Shown here: one piece after another, positions 23,081-34,880 of the stretch | Position numbering within the stretch: the stretch's first letter is position 1 | Layout: every line of letters begins with the position of its first letter | NCBI RefSeq assembly: GCF_002994745.2 | Contig: NC_037093.1 | Span: 33,581,884-33,645,883, forward strand | From: Rosa chinensis | Taxonomy: Eukaryota; Streptophyta; Magnoliopsida; Rosales; Rosaceae | Direction: 5' to 3' | DNA length: 64,000 nt | Notes under the pieces: model-generated | The model's input: only the letters and a program-made list of their open reading frames with translations | Told to the model about the DNA's origin: nothing | Database searches by the model: none | Made by a program: the position numbers and the translations under genes

Positions 23081-23090
23081 TTGATACTAA

Positions 23091-24207
23091 TTATGTTGCT
23101 CAATTTGCCCAAAAGCATAATCTTATAATATATAGAGTAAAATTTGTAAATCATCTATGTAAATTGGCATGGGATGATACTCATTATTAACTTTTTAATT
23201 CAAAAATATTTAATTTCACCCGTGCGATTTTTTAAATTAATCAATGTTGGTCTAAGATGTTGGACATTTGGACGGAATCAAACCCCTATACTCGCCTAAT
23301 TATCAGTTCTCTCACCACTTACTAAACTCAAGAGCTTAAGAGACATCTCTCCTTAACTTTATGCCCTCACTCTGGTTAACTCATAAACCGAAATAAAATG
23401 AAAACCACAAAAAGACAAGTCGGAAATGGCACCACTTGTTACGCAGGCTATTCATTTTTTTAAATTTTTTCTTTTGATAGACATTACGTATGTAATATTT
23501 CTTTAAGAACATATATTCTGCAAGAGTTGGTAGCATTGCTCTTCTGGCTTCTTATATAATTTTAGAATCCCACCTAATACAAACCTACGAATTAAGAAGC
23601 TTTACATTATTACTTACCATGCGTGATCCTTTCGGATAACGGAATACTAATTGCTACTGCGCACTGGCTACTACTTGGCCCCATGAAAACTTTTATTCAT
23701 ATATATACAAATCCATCATTTTCTCTTACAAACCATTTCTGCAAACCAGGTCAATCACATGGTTTGTATGCATAAGATCATGAAAGAAGCCAGAAACTAA
23801 TGCTGTCAGTACCCTTGGAGGAGATTCAATTCATTGAATTATCTATCAGTCAACAATGTGCATGTGAAATAAACTATTTGTTGGATATGGTTTTAATTGG
23901 CAGCATAAATTATATATTTGCAAGTTTTGTGCAGGATTTAAAATATTTGAACAATGCACTTAATTGGGTTTCAGGTAAAGTGGTGAAGTAGCTAGACTGT
24001 GACACTGTGTATTAGTTGATAAAGACAAGGTAAACCAGCAGGGTACCTTTGTAATTACAAATCTGAAAGAATTAAGTTATTTAAGTCGATCTGAAGGGAG
24101 AGAAGAACCATTTAAGGGCGCCATCAATGAATTACGTGAAGCTCTTTCTCATAGACTCAAAGAAGTAGAAGAAAAAGAGGAGGAGGAGGAAGAGGGGCAT
24201 TATTGAA
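23091..24207. other. Upstream region of the second PROPEP-like gene
   Basis: No gene was recognised. The segment is A/T rich. A TATATATAC stretch near 23700 and a GA-rich stretch (GAGGAGGAGGAGGAAGAGG near 24180) precede the ATG. A leader intron is possible but not demonstrable. Confidence 0.4.
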
Positions 24208-24671
24208 ATGGAGTATTCGAAAGTAACAGCTCTTGATGAGGAGGAGAAGGTGACAGACAAGAGACCTTCAGTTTCCTATCATTACTTATATCCATGCGAT
24301 TTCCTTGAAGAAGCACTAAGGGCCCTGTTCAAGTGTTTCGGTCTTGATAACAACTCACAGGCCTATGAAGAACAAGAACCAGAGAAAACCACCAGAGCAA
24401 ACCCAGAGACAAGCACTCCTAATTCAACCCCAGAACTACAAGTTGCAGATCCATCTGACCCAAAAGAAGCTGCTGATCCTCCATCTTCAACCTCAGTAAC
24501 CACTGTATGATATATAATTATCCTTCGCTCTGTCATATTCTAGACAAAATGTCATATCTATTAAGCACACGAAGGTCTTTGTTTATTGTGTTCATGCAGG
24601 AAATTGCTGCTGCAAGCACAAGGGCTGTAAGTCCACCAATAGGCAGTGGTAGAGGACCGCAGATTAACTAA
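24208..24671 (+). CDS. PROPEP-like elicitor peptide precursor (second copy)
   Basis: Exon 1 is 24208-24504, the intron 24505-24599 (GTATGATA..CATGCAG) and exon 2 24600-24671, giving 122 residues. The N-terminal third contains CDFLEEALRALFKCFGLD, the amphipathic PROPEP segment. The middle is acidic and rich in Pro, Thr and Ser. The C-terminus reads STRAVSPPIGSGRGPQIN, close to the known peptide pattern of basic residues, then prolines, then SG, then a final Asn. It shares intron position, phase and the GTATGA donor with the gene at 15130 on the same strand, so the two are a duplicated pair separated by transposons. The likely role is a damage-released ligand of PEPR-type receptor kinases. Translation without splicing ends at TGA 24508-24510 before the peptide. 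Confidence 0.85.
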
Positions 24672-25511
24672 TTATTTTGAAAACTGAGATCTCCTTACTA
24701 TGAATCAACCTCGTTCTCTACTGGTCAACAAACTTAATTTTAATTAGCTTGTTACATATCTACATATCTACAATCAATGTAAAGTAGCTACCATTGCGGG
24801 AACTATGCATAATTGATCTCTTAATTTCCAGTTTCCACTTTCTTAATTTTTGGATTTCTCCGTGTTTCAAAGTTTGTATATCAGAGATTGCAATTGTTAC
24901 TAGTTTACATTTCAAAGAATCCATTGTGCAACTTCAACTACATCGAGTAAGCTATGCTTTAATTGGGTGAACTAGAATAATGATAATAATAATAATAAAA
25001 AAGAACAGAGTTAATAAGAGAGACAAATTAGACATAAAAATACCTATGAGCGAATCACACTATGTAGGTAAATTTCACAGTTGCCAACAAAAAAATCAGA
25101 AACTTAAGCATGTCAGGTAACATTTTTAAAAATGATTTTCAAAAACAAATTTTGAAAATGAAAACAAGAAAACAAGATTGTATTTTTGAGATCCAAAAAG
25201 AATTTTTGAAAATGAGAACGGCAAAAACACTTCCAGTATTACCGTACGAAAATGCAAAACACAATGAAAATGTATTCAGTTGTAGTATTTTTAAAATCTC
25301 ATTTTTCAATAATTAGTGTAGAACTCAAATTTATTATAATTATTATAACACAAATATATTACCATATAATAAAAATAAAGATAGTCACAAAAGAAGTGTC
25401 ACTAAATTAATTATCAAATTATTCATCAAAGAGTGAATAACAATCTTATTTGTACGAAGAAAGAAATACTCAAAATCCTAATGAATTTCTAATGACTAAC
25501 TTAATGAAGTG
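24672..25511. other. Intergenic, no gene seen
   Basis: This is the presumed 3' UTR of the second PROPEP-like gene followed by A/T-rich sequence, including ATA/AAT repeats near 24980. The stretch 25110-25316 is an open frame rich in Lys, Asn and Phe with no recognised domain. Confidence 0.5.
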
Positions 25512-28102
25512 TGACAGGACCCGCCCCGGATTTCACCGTGAAATCCGAAATGGTCCTGCAGAGCCCAGTTTAAAAGAATTCTACCAAAAAATTTAACGGA
25601 ACTTCTCCTAAAAGTGGACTACCCAACACCTGTAGAAAACAATTACACTTCTAATATCAAACACCATTCTCAACTCCTAGAGTTACCATGCTCCCTGAAT
25701 CACAACAAACTCCACAACACAACACAAGCCTCAATTTAAGAACATTTAGCCCACAAGTTATTAGTGTACGTAATCTAATACACAAGGTATACAAGAAAAT
25801 AAAAAAAAAGGTAAAGGATCGATAAATCCTACAACGCGGAACCAGTGACAACTACGCCTCAACTCCATGTACGCCCTACCTCAACTAGCTGAATCTCCAA
25901 ACTGGGCATTTGAAACAGAAGGACCCAGTGGAAATTAATTGAAATACGTTAGTGTGAGTGGACAAAAATAAATAATTAAAATAAATAGGAACCCGAGAAC
26001 TCATCACTTTCCCACAGTATACTTTTATAATCAATGCATGCAAGTTTTAGGAAAAAATATTTCTAATGAAATTTAGTTCAAGAAAACCAAACTAGCCTCG
26101 GTAGTCATAAAGAACAAAGTAGGAAAACCGAGAAGTTTTGATAACTCCTAAAAATAGGGCCAACCCTGCTAATCGAGTAAAATTAGACTAAACCCGCTAG
26201 TCAAGTATAAAGTAAAGTATGGGGAAGAATATATCAGCCATACAAGTGAGCCTCCCAAGCCAAAGTACTCCCATACCTCCGTACCTTTACGTCACAGAGG
26301 CGAATAAGGTACCGGGCTTTCATGATACCACCACTAAGGTAGCATCAAATCACCACAAAGGTGGAAAGGGATTCGTGACTCCACCCTAAAGGTGGTAGTC
26401 ACATCGACTCGAAAGGCAGAATGACATGCTAGCATGGTAATATGATCACAACAAGTATGGCATAGGAAAATCATATGGAAAGTCGAAAGTCAAATAAAGC
26501 TTCCTAAAAAATCTCACAACAAACAAGGTGCGAGTATGTTCCTAACCGTACTCAGAAAGTCTTAAATAAAACCATGCTGACAAATATAGTAACAAATGCG
26601 ATTCTCAAATATCACACGATTTTCCAAATCGATAATGAATAAGAGCGAGATCAAAGAGATTCAAAACTTGATCACTAAACTTATTTCGGCAAAGTTCAAC
26701 GCAAGCCCAAAGTGAAATCAAATCGTAAAACAAATCCCTTCCCGAAATCAATCCTAGAGATACATCACGATCCAATACCGAAATCAAATCAATAAATTAA
26801 AATCAGTTAAATTTTATTTTCCAAACCCAAATCATATGCATCAAAACAAATAAAATGATAATTAATAAAAATTCTTGCATGTACATATTTAAAATGAAAT
26901 TGTCCACTCACAATATACAGCTAACGCACCCAAGCATATGGATCTTTGTCAAGCGATGGGTCGGTACCCCGTCCTGTACAAAATTATATTTCGTAAACTA
27001 CGATTACAAAATTAAATACGATTCAAAACGATACCCCGAAAACCCCTAGTAAAAACAACAACTCCATTTCTTCTTAGATTCATCCCAAATCGATTCCTTG
27101 ACTTAAGTATTATATAATAGAAATGAGGGATATCCAATGGTTAGATTCCCGTAAATTGACAACCAAAACTCCGCACTTCAGAAAATGACAATTAGTACCA
27201 AATTTCCTCCGATTTACACCAGAGTTATCTCTATAAGTTCTACACGCTACAACCAACCCAACCAACCAAATTAAGAGGCTGCAATCGGCCCCAAGGAGCC
27301 ACCAACAGTGGCTTACGAGCTGCTGAGCCAAGCCCCGGTTCGGGTATCACCACCTATATCAAAATCTTCCTCTCAACAGCCCTAACAACTTCTTCAACTA
27401 CGACATTGATCAATTTTGAGTGTAACATTCAGAAATTACCTCGAAATGGAAAAGAAAAATCTTGAACTTCAAATCCTCGATTCATCCTGCTTGTTGCGAA
27501 TTGGTGCAAGCCCTTTGGAGGGTTTGATGTACATTGGAAGAGCTCCAGAAAGCAGGTTGTCTCTTCGCTTATGGTCACAAGAGAAGAAATTTCCAGCCAG
27601 GTTGAGCTCACAGACCTTCCCAAGCATGAATCAGACCAAATTGGAGGCATAGGGTGGTACGACATGAAACAGGAGTTCAAACACCACCGGTCCGGCGGTC
27701 TGGGTAAGTCTGACTGCGGAGAACCTGTTGGGTTGTCGGGTCAGGCCGGAAAACCGAGTCAGAAAGAGAGAAATCTAAGTTAGCGTTTCGGGGTAAGTTT
27801 CTGAAAATGAAACCTTACCAAAATAAATGGACTATTTATAGTAAATTTTCCCAGATCACTAACTTTAGTTTTCTGATCATAACTTTCACATACGAACTCT
27901 GATGTGAGTGTGCTGTATGTCCACGAATTTAGTTTGACGTCCTATACAATTTTCATGAAGAAACTTTTACCAAACAAGGAATGAAACAAAAATTCAACTT
28001 TTATGTCCATTAAAAGTATCGAAATGAAGTAAAAGTAACAATAATTATCATTTACCGTCCAAATGACTAGTAAACAGGTAAATTGAGGTACATGACGTAT
28101 CA
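25512..28102 (-). mobile_element. Solo LTR, 2591 bp, minus orientation
   Basis: A perfect 5-bp duplication AAGTG flanks it (25507-25511 and 28103-28107). The plus-strand ends are TGACAGGACCCG and TATCA. Read on the minus strand it starts near TTTACCTGTTTACTAGTC, has the conserved U3 motif (TCATACGAACTC-like, near 27890) and a TATAAATAG box (27832-27840) about 265 bp inside, followed by a GC-rich leader. Hairpins with AAGGTGG or AAGGTA halves lie at 26322-26402. It belongs to the same family as 46229 and 56900. No gag-pol is present. Confidence 0.9.
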
Positions 28103-28267
28103 AAGTGTGTATTATACTAATTAAGTTTCTCGCGGAATAAAATCTTTCCTCAAAGTTGCTGCAGTCATATCCTTGATAGTGTTCATTATTGTAAGGTTTG
28201 CTGCAGTCATATCCATATCTGGTACTGACCTATGTTCTGTATCAAATATCATGTCTTCTACACCAAA

Positions 28268-29644
28268 TGTGATGCCCCGGAAATTTGTTATTATTTTTCG
28301 AGGATTTTTCGGAATCTAATTTGTGGTTATTGGACAGTTTCGTGGCTCGTGGACGGAGCGGAATTGTTTCGGACGAATTTTTATTCGAAAAGTGTGGATT
28401 TAGGGGGGGGGTTCAAGGTTGACTTTTGATATGTTGAGATTCTCCTAAAATTTTATTCATGAAAGTTGTAGAGCGCGTCTATACGAGTTCGTGGACATAT
28501 GGAACGCGTCATTTGGAGTTCGTATGAGGAAGTTATGGCTTTCGGAAAAAGTTTCCGTTTTAGTATAAATAGAGGATTTCCAGAAATTATTTCATAATTT
28601 CATTTCCTTTTCCAGAAAGTTTTCTTCTCTCTCTCTTTTGTCTCTGCTACACCTTCAGAATCAAATTTTTTCGACTGACCTGACCAGAACCCGGCCGACC
28701 AGACCTGGCTTTTCCGGCGATCTCTGGCCGTGAAACTTGGTCAGCTGGTTTGTCTCCTCCGTCTGGTCATCTCTGTGGCTTCCTCTAGCGGCGATATCCA
28801 TTGTGTGCGGCGCAGTTTGGTGTTTCCGGACCCGACAGGAAAACATAGCTCCGACGACGGTACAACTTCAAGTTTCCTTCTTTGGGTTCGTGGAAGCCTT
28901 CTGGATCGATCTATGGTGTTTGTTTTTATCGATTTACGTGGAAATCGGTTCAACTTGGATTGAGCAAAATCCAAAGCTTGTGAGGTAGTTTTTGACCCTT
29001 TATGCTTGTTTTCTGACTTTGAGCTAGTTTTTGACCCTTTATGCCTAGATGAACAGCTTTGATGTTGGGAGTTTTGTGAAATATTGAGTTTTGGCTGGTG
29101 GTGGTGCGCCATCTTCTGTGGAAGCGTTTCGGTGATGTTCCAGCCATGTCAGGGACTGTTTATGGTATTATATATGTTCTACTCGTTGATACGAGCATTT
29201 CGATATATAATACGCAAATTTTGGAGTTCGTATGAATTTGTTATGATTTTATCCGTTTCATACATGTTGATTTATTCTATCCGTGAGGATCTGAGCGTCC
29301 GATCGACTTGTGGATTGGACATATCGATCGTGGAAGTATTCTGGAGACATTGGGTGGTCTCGGATATGGTTTCGCCTTAATTGGCATCACTTTGGGAATT
29401 TAGGTTCGATTTAGGGTTTCGAACGTTATTCCTTGTTCATTGACTGAATCAAGGCTATACTTTCCTTAGGTGCTTGACAGAGTGCATTCTATAAGTAGTC
29501 TAGTGGTGTGAAGACACAGTAGGAGTTTCAAGGTGAGTAATCTCACAAGGTTCATTAATGAACGGAATACCTTTATTTTTGAGAGTTATTTAGTAACTGC
29601 AAAATATAGTTGGTATTAGCAGGCATTCCTAAGCGGATGATTAC

Positions 29645-29682
<38 letters not shown>

Positions 29683-31249
29683 TTATATTTACATGAAATA
29701 TATATGTTTTGGTGATTTGTGGATTTATGAAAACAATAGGCATGAATGATGCGTTTTATTGTTTTGGGTTGTGGCTTTTGGAAAACAAATGATTGTGGAA
29801 ATGTTGATTTCGATTTGTTTTGAAAAGTATTGAGATTTGGGAAAAGCTTTGAGATTTGTGTATGAAAACAATATGCATGGAAGGATGCTTTTTATTGTTT
29901 TGTGTTATGGCTTTTCGGAAAACAATGAGTATGGAAATGTTGATTTCGATTGTTTTGAAAAGCGTTGAGATTCGTGTAACATTTTGGGTCCAGTGTGACT
30001 CCTTTAATGTTTTTCTCCAAGGGACTGTGCGGCCCGAGGAATGAATGTCTATGACCTTAGGTAGAATATCAAGTAATCACATCTTTGGCCGGACGTGTGG
30101 TTACGTTTCAGTTAGAGCTCTAGTTTGTCTGCCATATAGGTAATTCATGGGGTAACTGGAACTGGTTATTGATAACTCATGACATTAAGCGTTTTTAGGG
30201 AACAATGTATGAGTTGCTTCCTTATTAACGGTTTTTAAGGGGACAAGGTGCAAGTTGTTTTCCTTATTAACGATTTGATAGAAATCAAGATGTGAATTGC
30301 TTTCTATGGTATGATTATGGTACAATTGATAGAATTTAAGGTGCAAGTTGTTTTCTATGTTATATTTGATAGAAATCAAGGTGTGAGTTGCTTTCTATGG
30401 TATGATTATGGTACGATTGATAGAATTCAAGGTGCGTGTTGTTTTCTATGTTAAATTTGATAGAAATCAAAGAGTGAGTTGCTTTCTATGTTATATTGAT
30501 AGAAATCAAGTGTGAGTTGTTTTCTATGGTACGGTTTTGGTATAATTGATAGAAATTAAGGAGTGAATTGCTTTCTATGTTTTACTGATAGAATTCAAGT
30601 GTGAGCTGTTTTCTATGGTACGATTTTGGTACAATTGATAGAAACCAAGGAGTGAGTTGTTTTCTATGTTTCGTTTTAAAAGGAATCAAGGTGTAAGTTG
30701 CTTTCTTTTATTTTGAATTGAATGGAAATTAAAGTATGAGTTATTCTCCTTTATTTCATGTTTTAAGGAATCAAAGCGTGAGTTGTTTTCCTTATTTTTG
30801 ATGTGAGTTGTGTTGACTGTTTTGAGTTACTCATACGGGCTTGCAAAATCTTACTGGGTTTGTTGTGCGGCAACCCGATACACTATTCAAACGGTGTAGG
30901 GGTTAATCTTGCAGGTTAGAAAAATTGTGGTTGAAGCTGAGGTAGCGCGCGCCTTTGCAGCTTTACGGTAGGAAGCTATTTCTGTGACCTTATAAGGACT
31001 TCCGTTGTAGTAAACTCTGAGGAGTATTTACGTTTATCTTGTTGTTGACAATTTAATTCGTAAGTTTATGTAATATATGACTCTGCGGGCGGGTCAATAT
31101 TGACATAGTGGGTTCAAGGAATCAATACGTATGTAGTTTAAAGGGGAAAAAGTTTCCAGGTTCTTGGTATTGATGGTTGAACGATCACGCATATGTAATT
31201 ATGAGATTATATATCTATTTTTATTGTATTAAAAATCAGGAGCGTGACA
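28268..31249 (+). mobile_element. Solo LTR, 2982 bp, inside the Harbinger relic
   Basis: A perfect duplication CCAAA flanks it (28263-28267 and 31250-31254). The ends are TGTGATGCCCCGG and GGAGCGTGACA. The U3 motif with GAAAGTTGTAGAGCGC and GGAGTTCGTATGAGG lies at 28465-28535, and TATAAATAG at 28564-28572 is followed by CT-rich and GC-rich leader sequence. A (TA)n stretch at about 29648-29680 precedes the hairpin array at 30190-30800. It is the same family as 44459 and 52936. No protein is encoded. Confidence 0.92.
30190..30800 (+). repeat. Array of about a dozen stem-loop units in the solo LTR
   Basis: Repeats of about 45-60 bp have the form ATAGAAA, TCAAGGTGTGAGTTGC, TTTCTAT. The central 15-18 bases stay nearly constant while flanking arms vary in pairs: ATAGAAA with TTTCTAT in most, AAGGAA with TTCCTT near 30770, AAAGGAA with TTTCTTT near 30680, and TTTTAGGGAA or TTAAGGGGA with CTTCCTTATTAA or TTCCTTATTAA at the 5' end of the array. 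Each unit can fold into a hairpin. Confidence 0.8.
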
Positions 31250-32400
31250 CCAAATTCATCAAATAACCTATCACGTTGATCTTATTTTTGAGTAAAATTA
31301 TGTAAAACACAACAAGTAATAGGAATAAGTCTTTGCCTTCGTGGAGGGTAATGAGACATGACCTTCAAAGAAAATCGACATTTCAACACACCGAAGCACC
31401 GCTCTATTATATATGTAATGAGGAATGTCTATAATTGAACAACTCCGTGGAACCTTTCGGTGCATTGCAAGGTCCTTTATTATCATATAAATGATATCGC
31501 CATCCTCGATAAGGTGCCAGAAACCCAGGCATGTTTGAATATTCTAGAATCCACAACATAGCAATATCCTGTTTAGATTTGTTATCACTTGATTGTTAGA
31601 TTAATGCAAGCAATGATAAAAATAATCGATACCTTCATCTGGATGAGGAAAATAATTTTCTTCCCTTGATCGACACTGCATCTAAGAATACTCTTGTATC
31701 GTTAGCAGTTCCTTTCCATTTGGTGTAAACAAAAGTGAATAACATATCAAAAGAGCATGCAAGCATGACGATTTGAGTAATCAGAACCTTTCTTCCTCGA
31801 TATGATGTTTGTTTCTGAGCTGGTTCCCATGCAGCAACATGAGTGCCATCAATTGCACCCATACATTTCTACACAATGCATTTATATATAACTAATATAA
31901 TAAGTAACATAACAACTATCAAGGTTACAAAAATAAATTTGATTATAGCAAAGAGCTTAATAACTTACCTCAAAATATGGATAAAACTTTCTTCTATTCA
32001 AAGTTTCAGGAGTTGTGTCCCTAACACTATGGGGACGTATAACATTTGGAGCATACCAACATAAGGCTTTCAACACCTATTTAAATACCCTGTGAATTGT
32101 ATCCTTACATCATTTAAAATGCTTTGCAGCCATTCCCATGCGTTTACTATGATCCACAATGTATAAGAAAATTGCTACTGCATTTTCAACCCCCACATGT
32201 CTATCATGTTCCAATAAATGTGAAGACTGATGTGTAGAGCACAAAATTGTAACTACAAATTTGTCCACGTGAAATGAGTCATACATTGTATTAGAATGTC
32301 CATTCAACAACACTTGCACATAATGTCCTGATGACACTGAATTGTGACATCGAATCATGTTTACATATGTCATCTAATACTCATAAAGTTGCAAACACGC

Positions 32401-33604
32401 ATACACATGAATACATGTTCTGCGAACTCTTTAAGATTTGATGAACTATCAGAACTAGAATTGTTATCTTCATTGACAATATACACCTAATAACATCAAA
32501 AAGAAAAAAGTTACTAAGATGTAAACAAAGTATCCAATGGATTAAACATAATTAGCACACCAGACTAAAACATAAACAATTAATAAAAATACTCAATTGA
32601 TGATTAAGTAATAGATTCACCATCTTACAATAAATTCACCTTAACAAAAACACAATTCATGAAAATTCACCTTACCAAAGTATTTATCTTATGAAGTGTG
32701 AAAATACTTGGATGAAACGTTTTTCTGTGGTTTCGGGGATTGATAGACACGTTGCAATTCTTACTGGGCAGAAATTAAAAAATTCACACAAAAAGCACAA
32801 TTTTGGTTACGCAGTGAAAACCTCAATTTTGAGATTAAAAACACTGCGGGGTTCTTACTCTTGAGAACCCAAATAAAATCAATCAACTTATTGATAAAGG
32901 ATATGGTTCTTTACAAACACATAAAGCTCTCTACGCGGCTACAATCTCTAGACTCACTGGATAGGTGCTTGTCTTGAATCTTGACCTTCTTCTTCACTTG
33001 AACGATTTGCAAATATCGCTCCATTTGCACCACCAATCTTCTCTACTGATCTCGAGACAATCAATGCATGTATATGAATGAACAATGAAACACTTAGACG
33101 CTGAACAAGTGTTTCATGGACTCCTATGGAACTCTTTCTAAGCAAGCAAGACAGACAATAATTCTTACATCAAAATCTCTACATAATCAACTCTGCTTTA
33201 CTGAATATATTGAGGAGAAAATAAATTCTCAACAATTAAGACTTAACCCTAATTGGACTCCCACTAGGAAAGATCTTTTAATAAAAGATATCCAATTAAA
33301 ATAAACAAATCCTAAATCACCTAGGACTTCAAAAGCACTATTTTATCAGTTGAAAAATATCTTTGTAAAATAAAATCTAAAAACCAAAAGATACTTTCCA
33401 AAATTGGACTCCCAAAAACGTAGGGTTGACTAGGACTGACTCAGGCTGACTCGGGGATTGCAACATGTGCTTATGCATGAGATGCAATTACCTGTAATTC
33501 TTTGAGATCAGTTTTGATGAACTTTGTAGGCTTCTTCAGTCAACTGTAAACCTTATACCTACAAAGTGCAAATCATGACTAAATGAAAATCATATTTCAT
33601 AATT
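32401..33604. other. Unclassified repeat-like sequence between Harbinger fragments
   Basis: No gene was recognised. 32401-32500 may encode an acidic Harbinger N-terminal stretch on the minus strand (NEDNNSSSDSSSNLKEFAEH). 32740-33600 looks like an unrelated insertion: a moderately GC stretch around 32830-33110 and several TGACTxGG repeats near 33425-33460. Its ends could not be fixed. Confidence 0.35.
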
Positions 33605-33766
33605 CTAAAGACTATCTAACCAAGCCATTCTGCTTGCATCTGACATTTTAAGAAAAATTTTCCTCCACTCAGGAGTGACACTTTTATGCATCATCTTTAT
33701 GAAGGCAATATGATCAATGTCTCCCATTTCCTCTACAACTTACATACACTCTTCAATTGAATACAT
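33605..33766 (-). pseudogene. Myb/SANT-like second protein of a Harbinger element, C-terminal fragment
   Basis: The minus strand from 33766 reads MYSIEECM, a stop, then VVEEMGDIDHIAFIKMMHKS, PEWRKIF and MAWLDSL, ending at 33605. This matches the C-terminal pattern of plant Myb/SANT-like proteins that accompany Harbinger transposases (SIEECI, then D/E-rich, then WR and F, then W-LESL). It lies upstream of the transposase relic on the same strand, as in two-gene Harbinger elements. It is broken by the internal stop and lacks the DNA-binding half. Confidence 0.5.
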
Positions 33767-34880
33767 CTCTTTTGAATTAACGCTTCAATTTTTCAGCCAT
33801 GACTTCACTACAAACATATAAATAACTCTCCACTTTTTCCCATTTCTTTTACTTGCGATCATATGAAGAAGGGGCATCAGTTGTAGCTTTTCTTTTTTCC
33901 TTTACCTCCATCACATTCTCCATCAATGTTGCATTCAGGCAATGTGTGCATTCAAGGAGTGCAGCTACTGCTTTAATAACTATCTCTCTATGTTTCTATG
34001 TGTGTGCACTTGAGTCATGCACACATCCACCACATTCTAAGTTTATTTTTATTTAGCTATTTACTTTGTTGCCATTTGTGTAAGTTTGAGTATACAGTCT
34101 TGGAGCAGAAGCAAGATGTAGACGCTAAATATGGTGAAAACATGCAGGAACTTCTGTACAGTCTAATGAGTTTTCTTGTGAACCAAAATATGCTTGGATA
34201 AGAGGTGGGAGGACTGAACCTTGGTGGCAGACAACTGATATATGTGTTAATTGGATTTGTCATCTACTTTTACTCTGTAGTTATTTCCTGAAATTATTCT
34301 CTTTGGTTCTATTTCATATATTTATAAACTGAAATTATTCTCTTTGGTTCGGTTAATTGGATTGCTCATTTTGCTCCCACATTTGCTATTTTGAAAGATC
34401 ACTTGTCTTCTAAACTGGGGTAAATGTAAGTCTTTTTATTTTGTTCTTTCATGCAGCTTCTTGCATGTGTCATTTTGTCGTGTTGCTTATGGGTAGTGTG
34501 GTTTTTTGATGTGGGAGTATTGTATGTAGCTTCTTGAAACAAGTTGATGTGGTGGCAAAAGCAGAAGAAAAGAAGAGAAGCAGTAGGAGCAAGCATTAGT
34601 TGTGGCCGAAGTGGGCAAGCAATCATAAATAGTCCAATAATCACTGATCCATTTCTAGCATACTAATATTTTTGTCCCTGATACAATGTTTAACAATAAA
34701 TTGTCACCGATTCATGATTTTGTGGAAAAATGACCAATAAGAATTGTATCTTGGTGGTTCCAATGTATTTTGAAATTTAAAATATTGGTTGGAGTACTAT
34801 TAGTTCATTTGATTGGTTGCATCAAATTTTATTTCCATTTGATCATTACTGTTCATTAGGTAAAATGGATATTTAAACGA
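33767..34880. other. No gene recognised
   Basis: This is mixed A/T-rich sequence. A plus-strand open frame at 33998-34201 includes LEQKQDVDAKYGENMQELLY, a short helical stretch of unknown origin. No splice-supported gene was found. Confidence 0.4.

Larger units (their letters stand above)
28108..32400 (-). pseudogene. PIF/Harbinger transposase relic split by a solo LTR
   Basis: The minus strand reads an N-terminal part (YVQVLLNGHSNTMYDSFHVD, then KRMGMAAKHFK at 32110-32373) with TGA and TAG stops right after. An intron follows (donor GTAAGT near 31970, acceptor TTGTGTAG near 31872), then KCMGAIDGTHVAAW and WKGTANDTRVF (31635-31862), which carry the first two DDE acids. YSNMPGFLAPYRG and then ERCFGVLKCRF (third acid, about 31400) follow in shifted frames, and LITCC-like and RDRLFDEFG lead to the LTR border. 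Past the LTR, sequence resumes as GVEDMIFDTEH (28267 downwards), so the coding region was once continuous. Several frameshifts and stops make it non-functional. Confidence 0.8.

Noticed and set aside
28268..31249. TIR DNA transposon with imperfect TGTGATGC/TGTCACGC ends
   Set aside because: The ends are weakly inverted, but the 5-bp duplication, TG..CA borders, TATA box and leader favour a solo LTR.
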